A DNA stretch of 64,000 nucleotides from positions 2,173,559-2,237,558 of the forward strand of contig MEFY01000002.1 of the NCBI GenBank assembly GCA_001725325.1. The letters are read 5' to 3'. The notes under the pieces were generated by a model. It made no database searches, was not told the origin of the DNA, and worked only from the letters and a program-made list of their open reading frames with translations. Source of the stretch: Leifsonia sp. SCN 70-46 (GTDB taxonomy: Bacteria; Actinomycetota; Actinomycetes; Actinomycetales; Microbacteriaceae). Position 1 is the stretch's first letter; each line of letters begins with the position of its first letter. This document shows positions 36,015 to 44,253 of the stretch, one piece after another. Both the position numbers and the translations under genes were made by a program.

Positions 36015-36603
36015 GACAACCCGCGTCGGCGTCCTCGCCCTGCAGGGCGACTTCCGCGAGCACCTCGCGGTGCTCGACGGCCTGGGTGCCGAGGCGATCC
36101 CGGTCAAGCGGCCGGAGGAGCTCGCGAGCGTCGAGGGCCTCGTGATCCCCGGCGGCGAGTCGAGCGTCATGGACAAGCTCAGCAGGATGTTCGGCCTCGC
36201 CGAGCCGCTGAAAGACGCGATCCGTTCCGGCCTCCCGGTCTACGGCACGTGCGCGGGGCTCATCATGCTCGCCGACACGGTGCTCGACTCCATCGAGGGC
36301 CAGCAGACCCTGGGCGGCTTCGACCTCGTGGTGCGTCGCAACGCCTTCGGCTCGCAGCTCGACTCGTTCGAGACCGACCTCGAGGTGCCGGCGATCGGTG
36401 GCGCGCCCGTGCACGCGGTGTTCATCCGCGCGCCGATCGTCGACTCGGTGGGGGAGCGCGCGACGGCTTTGGCCTCCCTGCCCGACGGTCGCGTGGTCGC
36501 GGTCGAGCAGGGTCCGCTCCTGGGTACGTCGTTCCACCCGGAGATGACGGGCGACACGAGGCTCCACGAGTACTTCCTCGACAAGGTCGCCGCCTCCCGG
36601 TGA
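36004..36603 (+). CDS. pdxT: Pyridoxal 5'-phosphate synthase, glutaminase subunit
   Basis: Class I glutamine amidotransferase of 199 residues that feeds ammonia to PdxS. The triad is visible: Cys in [10 protein letters not shown] (near residue 85), His and Glu in SFHPEMTGD (near residue 178). PGGESSVM near residue 50 is the conserved PdxT glutamine-site motif. The GTG at 36004, inside the pdxS gene, was chosen because homology ([13 protein letters not shown]) begins seven residues later. Confidence 0.95.
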   Translation: MAGKTTRVGVLALQGDFREHLAVLDGLGAEAIPVKRPEELASVEGLVIPGGESSVMDKLSRMFGLAEPLKDAIRSGLPVYGTCAGLIMLADTVLDSIEGQQTLGGFDLVVRRNAFGSQLDSFETDLEVPAIGGAPVHAVFIRAPIVDSVGERATALASLPDGRVVAVEQGPLLGTSFHPEMTGDTRLHEYFLDKVAASR

Positions 36604-36604
36604 G

Positions 36605-36610
36605 TACCGT
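36605..36610 (+). promoter_or_regulatory. -10 element of membrane protein gene (leaderless)
   Basis: TACCGT, directly after the pdxT stop, ends 6 bases before the ATG at 36617. Confidence 0.45.
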
Positions 36611-36616
36611 GGGGGC

Positions 36617-37222
36617 ATGAAACTGTATTCGGACTTCGGCCCCCGCAGAACCCGCCAGATCGTCGGCGACGTGCTCGCCCTCGCGGCGATCGCGGCATGG
36701 GTGTGGCTCGGCATCACGGTCTACCAGCTCGTCGAGAACCTCTCCGCGTTCGGCGTGCAGATGGAGCAGGCCGGGGCGGGGTTCAAGGAGACGATGACGG
36801 AGGTCGGGGAGACCCTCGGCGGCGTGCCGCTCATCGGCTCGGGCATCCGGGCCCCCTTCGACGGCGCGAGCGGCGCGGGCGGCGCGCTCGAGGCGGCGGG
36901 CCAGAGCCAGCAGGTCGCGGTCAACCAGCTCGCCACGGGCCTCGGCATCGGCATCGCCGCACTGCCGATCGTCATGATCCTCGTGCTGTGGCTCGTGCCG
37001 CGCATCAGGTTCGTGCGCAGGGCGGGCCGCGCGAGCGCGATCGTGAAGTCGGGCGCGGGCATCGACCTGCTCGCCCTGCGGGCCCTCGCCACGCAGAAGA
37101 TCTCAGCCCTGAGCGCGGTGGACCCCGACGCGATGGCAGCGTGGCGCCGCGGGGACGACGCCGTCATGCGCAAGCTCGCCCAGCTCGAGCTCAAGAGTTC
37201 CGGCGTGCGCCTTCAGGACTGA
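36617..37222 (+). CDS. Two-helix membrane protein of unknown function
   Basis: A 201-residue protein I do not recognise as a named family. It has a transmembrane helix near residues 17-38, an extracytoplasmic region of about 75 residues rich in Gly and Ala, and a second helix near 110-130. A basic cytosolic tail follows (RIRFVRRAGRAS), then a helical segment GIDLLALRALATQKISALS. A role at the envelope is possible but no catalytic motif is visible. Its 3' end overlaps the small convergent gene by 10 bases. Confidence 0.7.
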   Translation: MKLYSDFGPRRTRQIVGDVLALAAIAAWVWLGITVYQLVENLSAFGVQMEQAGAGFKETMTEVGETLGGVPLIGSGIRAPFDGASGAGGALEAAGQSQQVAVNQLATGLGIGIAALPIVMILVLWLVPRIRFVRRAGRASAIVKSGAGIDLLALRALATQKISALSAVDPDAMAAWRRGDDAVMRKLAQLELKSSGVRLQD

Positions 37223-37485
37223 ACGAGGGTCGGCACGCCGCCGGGGAACGACAGGCGCAGCGCGGCCACCGGATGGTCGTGCCGCTGCATGCGCCGCGTG
37301 CACGTCGTGCCGCGCACGGTGAGGGTGTCGAGCTCGGCGTGCTGCGGGCTGAAGTCGTGCATGAACGAGCGCATCGCCGCCACGCCGGATTCGGGCGTGA
37401 GGGTGTCGAGGTCGAGCCCGAGCGCCGCGAGGTGGCGCAGGAAGGCGTTGCGCGAGTAGGCGATGCGGAACCAGTGGCGGGGCAC
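37213..37485 (-). CDS. Small hypothetical protein
   Basis: A 90-residue basic protein, not recognised. It starts [20 protein letters not shown], has a central [21 protein letters not shown] and ends with Arg-rich strands. The call rests on three things: it fills an otherwise empty 290-base gap, the composition is like the neighbouring genes, and TAACAT ends exactly 7 bases before the GTG, the spacing seen at other leaderless starts here. The frame is open further upstream into yebC, so the exact start is uncertain. Confidence 0.5.
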   Translation of the reverse strand: MPRHWFRIAYSRNAFLRHLAALGLDLDTLTPESGVAAMRSFMHDFSPQHAELDTLTVRGTTCTRRMQRHDHPVAALRLSFPGGVPTLVQS

Positions 37486-37492
37486 CCCTGTG

Positions 37493-37506
37493 ATGTTACT
37501 TAGAAT
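37493..37506. promoter_or_regulatory. Back-to-back -10 elements of yebC and the small minus-strand gene
   Basis: TAGAAT (37501-37506, plus) ends 7 bases before the yebC ATG. TAACAT (37498-37493, minus) ends 7 bases before the small gene's GTG. The two promoters overlap almost completely, so RNA polymerase could occupy only one at a time. Confidence 0.45.
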
Positions 37507-37513
37507 GTTCACC

Positions 37514-38272
37514 ATGTCAGGCCACTCCAAATGGGCAACCACGAAGCACCAGAAGGCGATCAAGGACCAGCGCCGTGCCAAGTCGTTCGCCAAGCTCATC
37601 AAGAACATCGAGGTCGCAGCCAAGATCGGCGGTGCTGACCTCTCGGGCAACCCGACCCTCGTCGACGCGGTGCAGAAGGCGAAGAAGACCTCCGTGCCCA
37701 ACGACAACATCGACCGCGCCATCAAGCGCGGCGCGGGTCTCACGGGCGAGGTCATCGACTACCAGACGATCATGTACGAGGGCTACGGCCCCAACGGCGT
37801 CGCCCTCCTCATCGAGTGCCTCACCGACAACAAGAACCGCGCGGCCGCAGACGTCCGCACGGCCATGACGCGCAACGGCGGCAACCTCGCCGACCCCGGC
37901 AGCGTCGCCTACAACTTCACCCGCAAGGGCGTCATCTCGATCACGAAGGCCGAGGGCGTGACGGAGGACGGCATCCTCGAGGCCGTGCTCGACGCGGGTG
38001 CCGAGGAGGTCAAGGACCAGGGCGGCGGCTTCGAGGTCATCACCGACCCGTCGGCGCTCGTCGGGGCCCGCACGGCGCTGCAGGAGGCCGGGATCGACTA
38101 CGACTCCGCCGACAGCGAGTTCGTGCCGAACCTCACCGTCGAGGTCGACGCCGACACCGCGCGCAAGGTCATGAGGCTCATCGACGCGCTCGAGGATTCG
38201 GACGACGTGCAGAACATATATTCGAATTACGACGTGTCGCCCGAGGTTCAGGCGGAGTTGGACGAAGAATAG
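37514..38272 (+). CDS. yebC: YebC/PmpR-family regulatory protein
   Basis: A 252-residue YebC/PmpR (TACO1) family protein. Members are described as DNA-binding regulators and, more recently, as translation factors that relieve ribosome stalling on proline stretches. The conserved start [19 protein letters not shown] and the stretches [30 protein letters not shown] and VPNLTVEVD are present. It directly precedes ruvCAB with a 4-base gap, an order conserved in many bacteria. An upstream in-frame ATG is rejected because homology and the promoter both point to 37514. Confidence 0.95.
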   Translation: MSGHSKWATTKHQKAIKDQRRAKSFAKLIKNIEVAAKIGGADLSGNPTLVDAVQKAKKTSVPNDNIDRAIKRGAGLTGEVIDYQTIMYEGYGPNGVALLIECLTDNKNRAAADVRTAMTRNGGNLADPGSVAYNFTRKGVISITKAEGVTEDGILEAVLDAGAEEVKDQGGGFEVITDPSALVGARTALQEAGIDYDSADSEFVPNLTVEVDADTARKVMRLIDALEDSDDVQNIYSNYDVSPEVQAELDEE

Positions 38273-38276
38273 GGGC

Positions 38277-38837
38277 ATGACGCAGCGGGTATTGGGCATC
38301 GACCCGGGTCTCACCCGCTGCGGCATCGGCATCGTCGATGTCTCCGCCACGCGCACGGCGACGCTCGTGCACGTCGGGGTCATCGCGACCCCCGCCGACC
38401 TCCCGCTCGAGCAGCGGCTGCTCGCCGTCGCGCGCGGGATCGAGGACGCACTCGACCGTTTCTCGCCCGTGGCCGTGGGCCTCGAGCGCATGTTCGCGCA
38501 GCACAACCTCCGCACGGTCATGGGCACGGCGCAGGCGAGCGGGGTCGCGCTACAGGTGGCGGCCTCCCGCGGCCTCGCCGTGGGCCTGCACACCCCGAGC
38601 GAGGTCAAGGCCGCCATCACGGGCTACGGCGCCGCAGACAAGAAGCAGGTGGGCACGATGGTCGCCAAGGTGCTCGGCCTCGCCGAGATCCCGCGCCCAG
38701 CCGACGCCGCGGACGCCCTCGCGATAGCCCTGTGCCACGCGTGGAAGGGCCCCACGCTCGTCCTCGGGGGCGGCGGCGACCTCACGCCCGCCCAGCGAGC
38801 CTGGCGCGAGGCCGAGAAGAAGGCGGCGCGCGCATGA
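38277..38837 (+). CDS. ruvC: Crossover junction endodeoxyribonuclease RuvC
   Basis: Holliday-junction resolvase, 186 residues, RNase H fold. The acidic residues are visible in [12 protein letters not shown] (first Asp near residue 9), VGLERMF (Glu near 70) and [18 protein letters not shown] (Asp pair near 142). It cuts junctions held by RuvAB. It starts 4 bases after yebC and overlaps ruvA by 4 bases (ATGA). Confidence 0.96.
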   Translation: MTQRVLGIDPGLTRCGIGIVDVSATRTATLVHVGVIATPADLPLEQRLLAVARGIEDALDRFSPVAVGLERMFAQHNLRTVMGTAQASGVALQVAASRGLAVGLHTPSEVKAAITGYGAADKKQVGTMVAKVLGLAEIPRPADAADALAIALCHAWKGPTLVLGGGGDLTPAQRAWREAEKKAARA

Positions 38838-39436
38838 TCTCCTCGGTGCGCGGAACCGTGCTCTCCGCCCTCGGCACCCTCGTCGTCGTCGAGGTCGGGG
38901 GAGTGGGCCTCGCCGTGCAGGTCACCCCGCAGCACGCGCTCTCGCTGCGTGTGGGCGCCGAGGCGCTCATCCGCACCGCGCTCATCGTGCGTGAGGACGA
39001 CCTCTCGCTCTTCGGCTTCGCGGAGGCGGAGGAGCTCACGGTCTTCGACCTCCTGCGCGGTGTCACGGGCGTCGGCCCCAAGAGCGCCATGGGCGTGCTC
39101 GCCGCCATGAGCCCCGCCGAGATCGCCCAGGCCGTGGCGCTCGAGGACGACTCCGCGTTCCGCAAGGTGAGCGGCATCGGGCCGAAGACGGCCAAGCTCA
39201 TCGTCGTGTCGCTCGCCGGCAAGCTCGCGGTGCTGCCCGCGGCGCGCGCCGCGACATCTTCGCGCTCCTCGACCGTGGGGCAGAGCGTCACCGTCGCCCT
39301 CGTGGGACTCGGCTGGCCCGAGCGCACGGCCATGCAGGCGGTCGAGGATGCCCTCGCCGTCGCCTCCGACCCCGACAGGTCGTCCGTGCCGGCGCTGCTG
39401 CGCCTCGCGCTCGCCCAGCTCGGACCGGCGTCATGA
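38834..39436 (+). CDS. ruvA: Holliday junction branch migration protein RuvA
   Basis: Junction-binding subunit of the RuvAB motor, 200 residues. An N-terminal OB fold ([20 protein letters not shown]) precedes tandem helix-hairpin-helix motifs ([19 protein letters not shown] and [19 protein letters not shown]). The C-terminal domain III, which contacts RuvB, is [20 protein letters not shown]. The start is fixed by the ATGA overlap with ruvC, and it overlaps ruvB in the same way. Confidence 0.96.
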   Translation: MISSVRGTVLSALGTLVVVEVGGVGLAVQVTPQHALSLRVGAEALIRTALIVREDDLSLFGFAEAEELTVFDLLRGVTGVGPKSAMGVLAAMSPAEIAQAVALEDDSAFRKVSGIGPKTAKLIVVSLAGKLAVLPAARAATSSRSSTVGQSVTVALVGLGWPERTAMQAVEDALAVASDPDRSSVPALLRLALAQLGPAS

Positions 39437-40473
39437 CCGACGAGTCGATAGTGCGCCCCACGCCCGAGTCGGAGGCCGAGCTCGCGTTCGAGGGCGCGCT
39501 GCGGCCCAAGTCCCTAGGCGAGTTCGTGGGGCAGCAGAAGGTGCGCGGCCAGCTGCAGCTGCTGCTGCAGGCCGCCACGATGCAGAACCGCACGCCCGAC
39601 CACATCCTGCTCGCGGGCCCGCCGGGGCTCGGCAAGACGACCCTCGCGATGATCATCGCGCACGAGGGCGACCGGCCCCTGCGCATGTCGAGCGGTCCGG
39701 CCATCCAGCACGCGGGCGACCTCGCCGCCGTGCTCTCGTCGCTCGTGCCGGGCGAGGTGCTCTTCATCGACGAGATCCACCGCATGGCGCGCTCCGCCGA
39801 GGAGATGCTCTACCTCGCGATGGAGGACTTCCGCATCGACATCATGGTCGGCAAGGGGGCAGGCGCGACGTCCATCCCGCTCGACCTCGCGCCGTTCACG
39901 CTCGTGGGCGCGACGACGCGCTCGGGCATGCTGCCCAACCCGCTGCGCGACAGGTTCGGGTTCACGGCGCACCTCGAGTTCTACGACGAGTCGGAGCTCG
40001 AGCAGGTGCTCGTGCGCGCCGCGAAGCTCCTCGACCTCGACATCGACCGGGCAGCCCTCGCCGAGATCGCGGGCCGCTGCCGGGGCACCCCGCGCATCGC
40101 CAACCGCCTGCTGCGCCGCGTGCGCGACTACGCGCTCGTGCACGGCACGGGAGCCACGCTCGACGCGGTGCACGCCGCCCTCGAGCTCTACGACGTCGAC
40201 GAGCTGGGCCTCGACCGCCTCGACCGCGCGGTCATGCAGACGGTGCTCACGCGCTTCGACGGCGGACCCGTCGGGCTCAACACCCTCGCCGTCTCGGTGG
40301 GCGAGGAGGCCGACACCATCGAGTCGGTGGTCGAGCCCTTCCTCGTGCGCATCGGCCTGCTCACGCGCACGCCGCGCGGCCGTGTCGCGACGCGCGAGGC
40401 GTGGAAGCACTTCGGGCTCACGCCGACGGCCTCCGCCCACGGCTCAGTGGGCCTCTTCGGGGATGACCTATAA
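39433..40473 (+). CDS. ruvB: Holliday junction branch migration helicase RuvB
   Basis: AAA+ hexameric motor of branch migration, 346 residues. Walker [10 protein letters not shown] (near residue 61), Walker [10 protein letters not shown] (near 112), sensor region [20 protein letters not shown] with the arginine finger, and the C-terminal winged helix with [17 protein letters not shown]. It is the last gene of the yebC-ruvCAB run; 69 bases separate it from yajC. Confidence 0.97.
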   Translation: MTDESIVRPTPESEAELAFEGALRPKSLGEFVGQQKVRGQLQLLLQAATMQNRTPDHILLAGPPGLGKTTLAMIIAHEGDRPLRMSSGPAIQHAGDLAAVLSSLVPGEVLFIDEIHRMARSAEEMLYLAMEDFRIDIMVGKGAGATSIPLDLAPFTLVGATTRSGMLPNPLRDRFGFTAHLEFYDESELEQVLVRAAKLLDLDIDRAALAEIAGRCRGTPRIANRLLRRVRDYALVHGTGATLDAVHAALELYDVDELGLDRLDRAVMQTVLTRFDGGPVGLNTLAVSVGEEADTIESVVEPFLVRIGLLTRTPRGRVATREAWKHFGLTPTASAHGSVGLFGDDL

Positions 40474-40542
40474 TTCACAGGTGGCCCGTCAGGCAGTCTG
40501 CTGAGACTTGCCGGCCTACTGACTCCCTCTTGGAAGGTACTC

Positions 40543-40995
40543 ATGCCCGGTTTTGACCCGTTGACTATTGCGATGCTGGCCGTTCTGGCCGTGCTCGTGT
40601 TCTTCATGTTCCGCAACAGCCGCAAGCGCAAGGCCCAGCAGGAGGACCTGCGCAAGCAGATCGTCCCCGGCGCCGACGTCATGACGAACTTCGGGCTCTT
40701 CGGCAAGCTCATCTCGATCGACGAGGTCGCGAAGACCGCCGAGCTCGAGGTCTCGCCCGGCAACATCGTCAAGGTGCACAGCCAGACGATCGCCAAGGTC
40801 GTCGACGAGGCCGGTGTGCCCGCCGACGGCGAGCCCCGCTCCGTCGAGGAGGCGATGGCCATCGCGAACCGCGAGGAGGCGGAGCGCGAGGCCGCGAAGA
40901 ACGCCGCAGAGCCGCAGTTCGGCGAGCGCGTGGACGAGGCTGCGGCCGAGGTGAAGAAGCCCGCCCGCCGCACGACCAAGAAGTCCGCAGAGTAG
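40543..40995 (+). CDS. yajC: Preprotein translocase subunit YajC
   Basis: Single-pass membrane partner of SecDF, 150 residues. The helix is near residues 4-22 (LTIAMLAVLAVLVFFMFRN), followed by RKRKAQQEDLRKQIVPGADV and the conserved MTNFGLFGKLISIDE and GNIVKVHSQTIAKV. A long basic and Ala/Glu-rich tail from about residue 95 is typical of actinobacterial forms. A strong hairpin with a T-run lies between it and secD. Confidence 0.93.
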   Translation: MPGFDPLTIAMLAVLAVLVFFMFRNSRKRKAQQEDLRKQIVPGADVMTNFGLFGKLISIDEVAKTAELEVSPGNIVKVHSQTIAKVVDEAGVPADGEPRSVEEAMAIANREEAEREAAKNAAEPQFGERVDEAAAEVKKPARRTTKKSAE

Positions 40996-41007
40996 GCATT
41001 ACTCTTG

Positions 41008-41047
41008 GGTGCTAGTCGCTTGCGGTACCCGCAAGACGACTAGCACC
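41008..41047 (+). terminator. Strong hairpin with T-run between yajC and secD
   Basis: Outer arms GGTGCTAGTCG / CGACTAGCACC and inner arms CTTGCGG / CCGCAAG with loop TAC form an 18-bp stem with one bulged A, followed by TTTT. This is a canonical terminator within a gene set usually co-transcribed, so it may be an attenuator or leave secDF to a separate promoter. Confidence 0.88.
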
Positions 41048-41107
41048 TTTTCGGGTGCCCGCGCGCGTCGTCGCACGCCGGCCCGTACAGAAAGCTGAGT
41101 CGCACAG

Positions 41108-42868
41108 GTGGCACGATCTACCTCCGCACGCAAGGCGGTGAACGCACTTATCGGGCTGGGAGTCATCGCTCTCCTGCTCGTGGGCGCGAACCTCGTCCAG
41201 GTGCTCTTCCACAACGGGAGCTGGGTTCCCAAGCTCGCGCTCGACCTCGAGGGCGGAACGCAGATCATCCTCGCGCCCAAGCTCGAGAGCGGGCAGGAGG
41301 TCACCCAGGACCAGCTCGACCAGGCTGTCGCGATCATCCGCCAGCGCATCGACGCGTCGGGTGTCTCCGAGGCGGAGATCAACACCCAGGGCAGCCGCAA
41401 CATCGTGGTGGCCATCCCGGGCCGCCCCGATGACGAGACGCTGCGCCGCATCGAGTCGTCGGCCAAGCTCGAGTTCCGCCCCGTGATCTACACCGCGGCG
41501 CCGACGACGAGCTCGGTGGGCGACGACACGACCGACGGATCGACGGCGACGCCGACCCCGTCGGACACGCCCACGGCCGACAGCACGTTCCCGACCCCCA
41601 CCGCGTCGCCGACCGACGCGAGCGACGTCAACTGGGTCACGCCCGAGCTCAAGGCGGAGTTCGACGCGTTCGACTGCGCCGACCTCGACAAGGCCGAGAC
41701 CAACGTCGCGCCCGCCGACCAGCCGCTCATCACGTGCGAGATCGACGAGAACGGCACGTACACCGCCAAGTACATCCTCGGACCGGTCGAGCTCGGCGGC
41801 GACGCGATCACCAACGCGAGCGCGGGCCTCATCGGCACGAGCCAGGGCGCGAGCACGGGCGTGTGGGGCGTGACCATCACGTTCAACGACGAGGGCAAGG
41901 CGAAGTTCGGCGAGGTCACCACGCGCCTCAACTCCATCGACCCCTCCAACGCCGGATCGCCGCTGCGCGACCCGCGCAACCGCTTCGCGATCGTGCTCGA
42001 CGGCAAGGTCATCTCCGCGCCGTCGACGAACGCCGCGATCGTGGGCGTCGACCCGCAGATCAGCGGATCGTTCACGCAGGAGACCGCGAAGACCCTCGCC
42101 GACCAGCTCAAGTTCGGCGCGCTGCCGCTGAGCTTCGACGTGCAGTCGAACGAGACCATCTCCGCGACCCTCGGGTCGTCGCAGCTCGTGAGCGGCCTCG
42201 TGGCGGGCCTCATCGGCCTCATCCTCGTCGTGCTGTACTCGCTCATCCAATACCGGACCCTCGGGTTCGTGACCATCGCCTCGCTCATAGTCGCGGCGGC
42301 GATCACGTACCTGCTCGTGCTGTTCATGGGCTTCCGGCTGTCGCTCGCCGGTGTCGCGGGCCTCATCGTGGCCATCGGTATCACCGCGGACTCGTTCATC
42401 GTGTACTTCGAGCGCATCCGCGACGAGCTCCGAGACGGACGCGGCCTCGAATCGGCGGTCGAGGCCGGGTGGAAGCGGGCGATCCGCACGATCCTGGCCT
42501 CCGACGCGATCAACTTCCTCGCGGCGGGCATCCTCTTCGCCCTCGCGGTGGGCAACGTGAAGGGCTTCGCGCTCACGCTCGGCGTCACGACGGTCGTCGA
42601 CATCATCGTCGTCGCGCTCTTCACCCACCCGGTGCTGCAGCTCATCGCACGCACGAAGTTCTTCGGCGAGGGCCACCCGCTCAGCGGCCTCGACTCGCGC
42701 GCCCTCGGCGCCGTGTACCGCGGCCGTGCCCAGTTCCGCGCCCCCGTCGACGTGTCGGCGGTCAAGCAGGCGTCGAGCGGCCGCGAGGCGGCGAAGCGCC
42801 AGACCATCGCCGAGCGCAAGGCCCTCGAGGCCGAGGCGAAGGCCCAGCCCAAGGGGAAGGACTCCTGA
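41108..42868 (+). CDS. secD: Protein translocase subunit SecD
   Basis: RND-type accessory Sec protein, 586 residues, using the proton gradient to help pull secreted proteins out of the translocon. An N-terminal helix (about 13-35) precedes the P1 domain with LALDLEGGTQIIL and ARQRIDAS-like signature QRIDASGVSEAEI. Five further helices lie in the C-terminal 250 residues with GVAGLIVAIGITADSFIVYFER. A Thr/Pro/Ser/Asp-rich segment at about 134-178 (for example TPTPSDTPT) interrupts P1 and looks disordered. The GTG start leaves a 112-base gap containing the terminator-like hairpin. The stop shares one base with the secF start. Confidence 0.95.
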   Translation: MARSTSARKAVNALIGLGVIALLLVGANLVQVLFHNGSWVPKLALDLEGGTQIILAPKLESGQEVTQDQLDQAVAIIRQRIDASGVSEAEINTQGSRNIVVAIPGRPDDETLRRIESSAKLEFRPVIYTAAPTTSSVGDDTTDGSTATPTPSDTPTADSTFPTPTASPTDASDVNWVTPELKAEFDAFDCADLDKAETNVAPADQPLITCEIDENGTYTAKYILGPVELGGDAITNASAGLIGTSQGASTGVWGVTITFNDEGKAKFGEVTTRLNSIDPSNAGSPLRDPRNRFAIVLDGKVISAPSTNAAIVGVDPQISGSFTQETAKTLADQLKFGALPLSFDVQSNETISATLGSSQLVSGLVAGLIGLILVVLYSLIQYRTLGFVTIASLIVAAAITYLLVLFMGFRLSLAGVAGLIVAIGITADSFIVYFERIRDELRDGRGLESAVEAGWKRAIRTILASDAINFLAAGILFALAVGNVKGFALTLGVTTVVDIIVVALFTHPVLQLIARTKFFGEGHPLSGLDSRALGAVYRGRAQFRAPVDVSAVKQASSGREAAKRQTIAERKALEAEAKAQPKGKDS

Positions 42869-43875
42869 TGGCCAGCTTCTCCCAGTTCGGCAACGACCTC
42901 TACACGGGCAAGCGCTCGTTCGACTTCGTCGCGCGCCGCAAGATCTGGTTCACCGTCGCGGCCCTCATGGTCGCCGCGGCGATCATCGTGCCCTTCCTGC
43001 GCGGCGGTTTCGTGTTCGGCATCGAGTTCAGCGGCGGCTCCGAGTTCACCGTCTCGAACCCCGCCCAGAAGGCTGACGGCACGATCGACCAGGGCCTCGC
43101 GACCCAGGCCGTGACGGGCGTCGTGCCCGGCGCCGTGCCCAAGGTGTCGATCGTGGACAGCGGCAACTCCGTGCGCATCCAGACCGACCTGCTCGACAAC
43201 ACCGAGCTCGACCAGGTGCGCGACGCGCTCGCGAAGGCCTACGACGTGAGCACCGACGAGGTCACGTCGTCGTTCATCGGCGCGACCTGGGGCGCGGACA
43301 TCACGCGCCAGGCCCTCACCGCGCTCATCGTCTTCATCCTGCTCGCGGCGATCGTCATGGCGCTGTACTTCCGCACGTGGAAGATGTCGCTCGCGGCGCT
43401 CATCGCGCTGTTCCACGACCTCATCATCACGGCGGGCGTCTACGGCATCCTCGGCTTCGAGGTCACGCCCGCGGCGGTCATCGGCTTCCTGACGATCCTC
43501 GGCTACTCGCTGTACGACACCGTCGTGGTGTTCGACAAGATCCGCGAGAACACGGCTGAGGGCACGAGCCGCACGTTCGGCGAATCCGTGAACCTCGCGG
43601 TCAACCAGACGCTCGTGCGCTCGATCAACACCTCGGTCGTCGCGCTGCTGCCGATCGGGTCGATCCTCTTCATCGGCGCGTTCGTGCTCGGTGCCGGAAC
43701 CCTGCGCGACATCTCGCTCGCCCTCTTCATCGGCGTGCTCGTGGGCACGTACTCGACGATCTTCATCGCGGCGCCGCTGTACGCGACGTTCCGGCAGAAC
43801 GAGACGATCGTGCGCGACTCCGACAAGAAGAAGACCAAGGCCGCCGTGCGCACCACGACGGGCGCGGTGCGCTGA
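42868..43875 (+). CDS. secF: Protein translocase subunit SecF
   Basis: Partner of SecD, 335 residues with six predicted helices. Seen: the N-terminal SFDFVARRKIWFTVAAL, GIEFSGGSEFTV in the first periplasmic domain, the conserved AALIALFHDLIITAGVYG, ILGYSLYDTVVVFDKIREN and NQTLVRSINTSVVALLPI. It is translationally coupled to secD (TGATG). The C-terminal tail is basic (DKKKTKAAVR). Confidence 0.96.
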   Translation: MASFSQFGNDLYTGKRSFDFVARRKIWFTVAALMVAAAIIVPFLRGGFVFGIEFSGGSEFTVSNPAQKADGTIDQGLATQAVTGVVPGAVPKVSIVDSGNSVRIQTDLLDNTELDQVRDALAKAYDVSTDEVTSSFIGATWGADITRQALTALIVFILLAAIVMALYFRTWKMSLAALIALFHDLIITAGVYGILGFEVTPAAVIGFLTILGYSLYDTVVVFDKIRENTAEGTSRTFGESVNLAVNQTLVRSINTSVVALLPIGSILFIGAFVLGAGTLRDISLALFIGVLVGTYSTIFIAAPLYATFRQNETIVRDSDKKKTKAAVRTTTGAVR

Positions 43876-43877
43876 GC

Positions 43878-44216
43878 GTGTCGTACGTCGAGGACGAGCT
43901 TCCCGAGGTCACCCCGGAGGAGGCCGTCGCGCTCGTCGCGGCGGGAACGCGCCTCATCGACGTGCGCGAGCAGGACGAGTGGGACGCCGGGCACGCGCCA
44001 GAGGCATCCCTCTTCCCGCTCTCGGAGCTGCAGTCGCGCGTGGAGGAGCTGCCCGAGGGCGAACGGCTGCTCGTCGTGTGCCACAGCGGCATGCGCTCGA
44101 TGCGCGCCACGGCGTGGCTGCGCTCGGAGGGCTACGACGCCGTGAACGTCATCGGGGGCATGGTCGCGTGGACGCACGCCGGCGGAGCGCTCACGGCGAA
44201 CGCCGCGGACTCCTGA
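43878..44216 (+). CDS. Single-domain rhodanese-like protein
   Basis: A 112-residue rhodanese domain with the motif LIDVREQDEWDAGHAPEA and catalytic cysteine in CHSGMRSMRA (near residue 73), ending with NVIGGMVAWTHAGG. It probably carries or transfers sulfane sulfur; the acceptor is unknown. The GTG start lies 2 bases after the secF stop, so it is likely co-transcribed with secDF. In mycobacteria apt occupies the slot before relA. Confidence 0.88.
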   Translation: MSYVEDELPEVTPEEAVALVAAGTRLIDVREQDEWDAGHAPEASLFPLSELQSRVEELPEGERLLVVCHSGMRSMRATAWLRSEGYDAVNVIGGMVAWTHAGGALTANAADS

Positions 44217-44253
44217 GCACCGCGAGCCTAGACTTGCCGGGGGAGGTGCTCGA

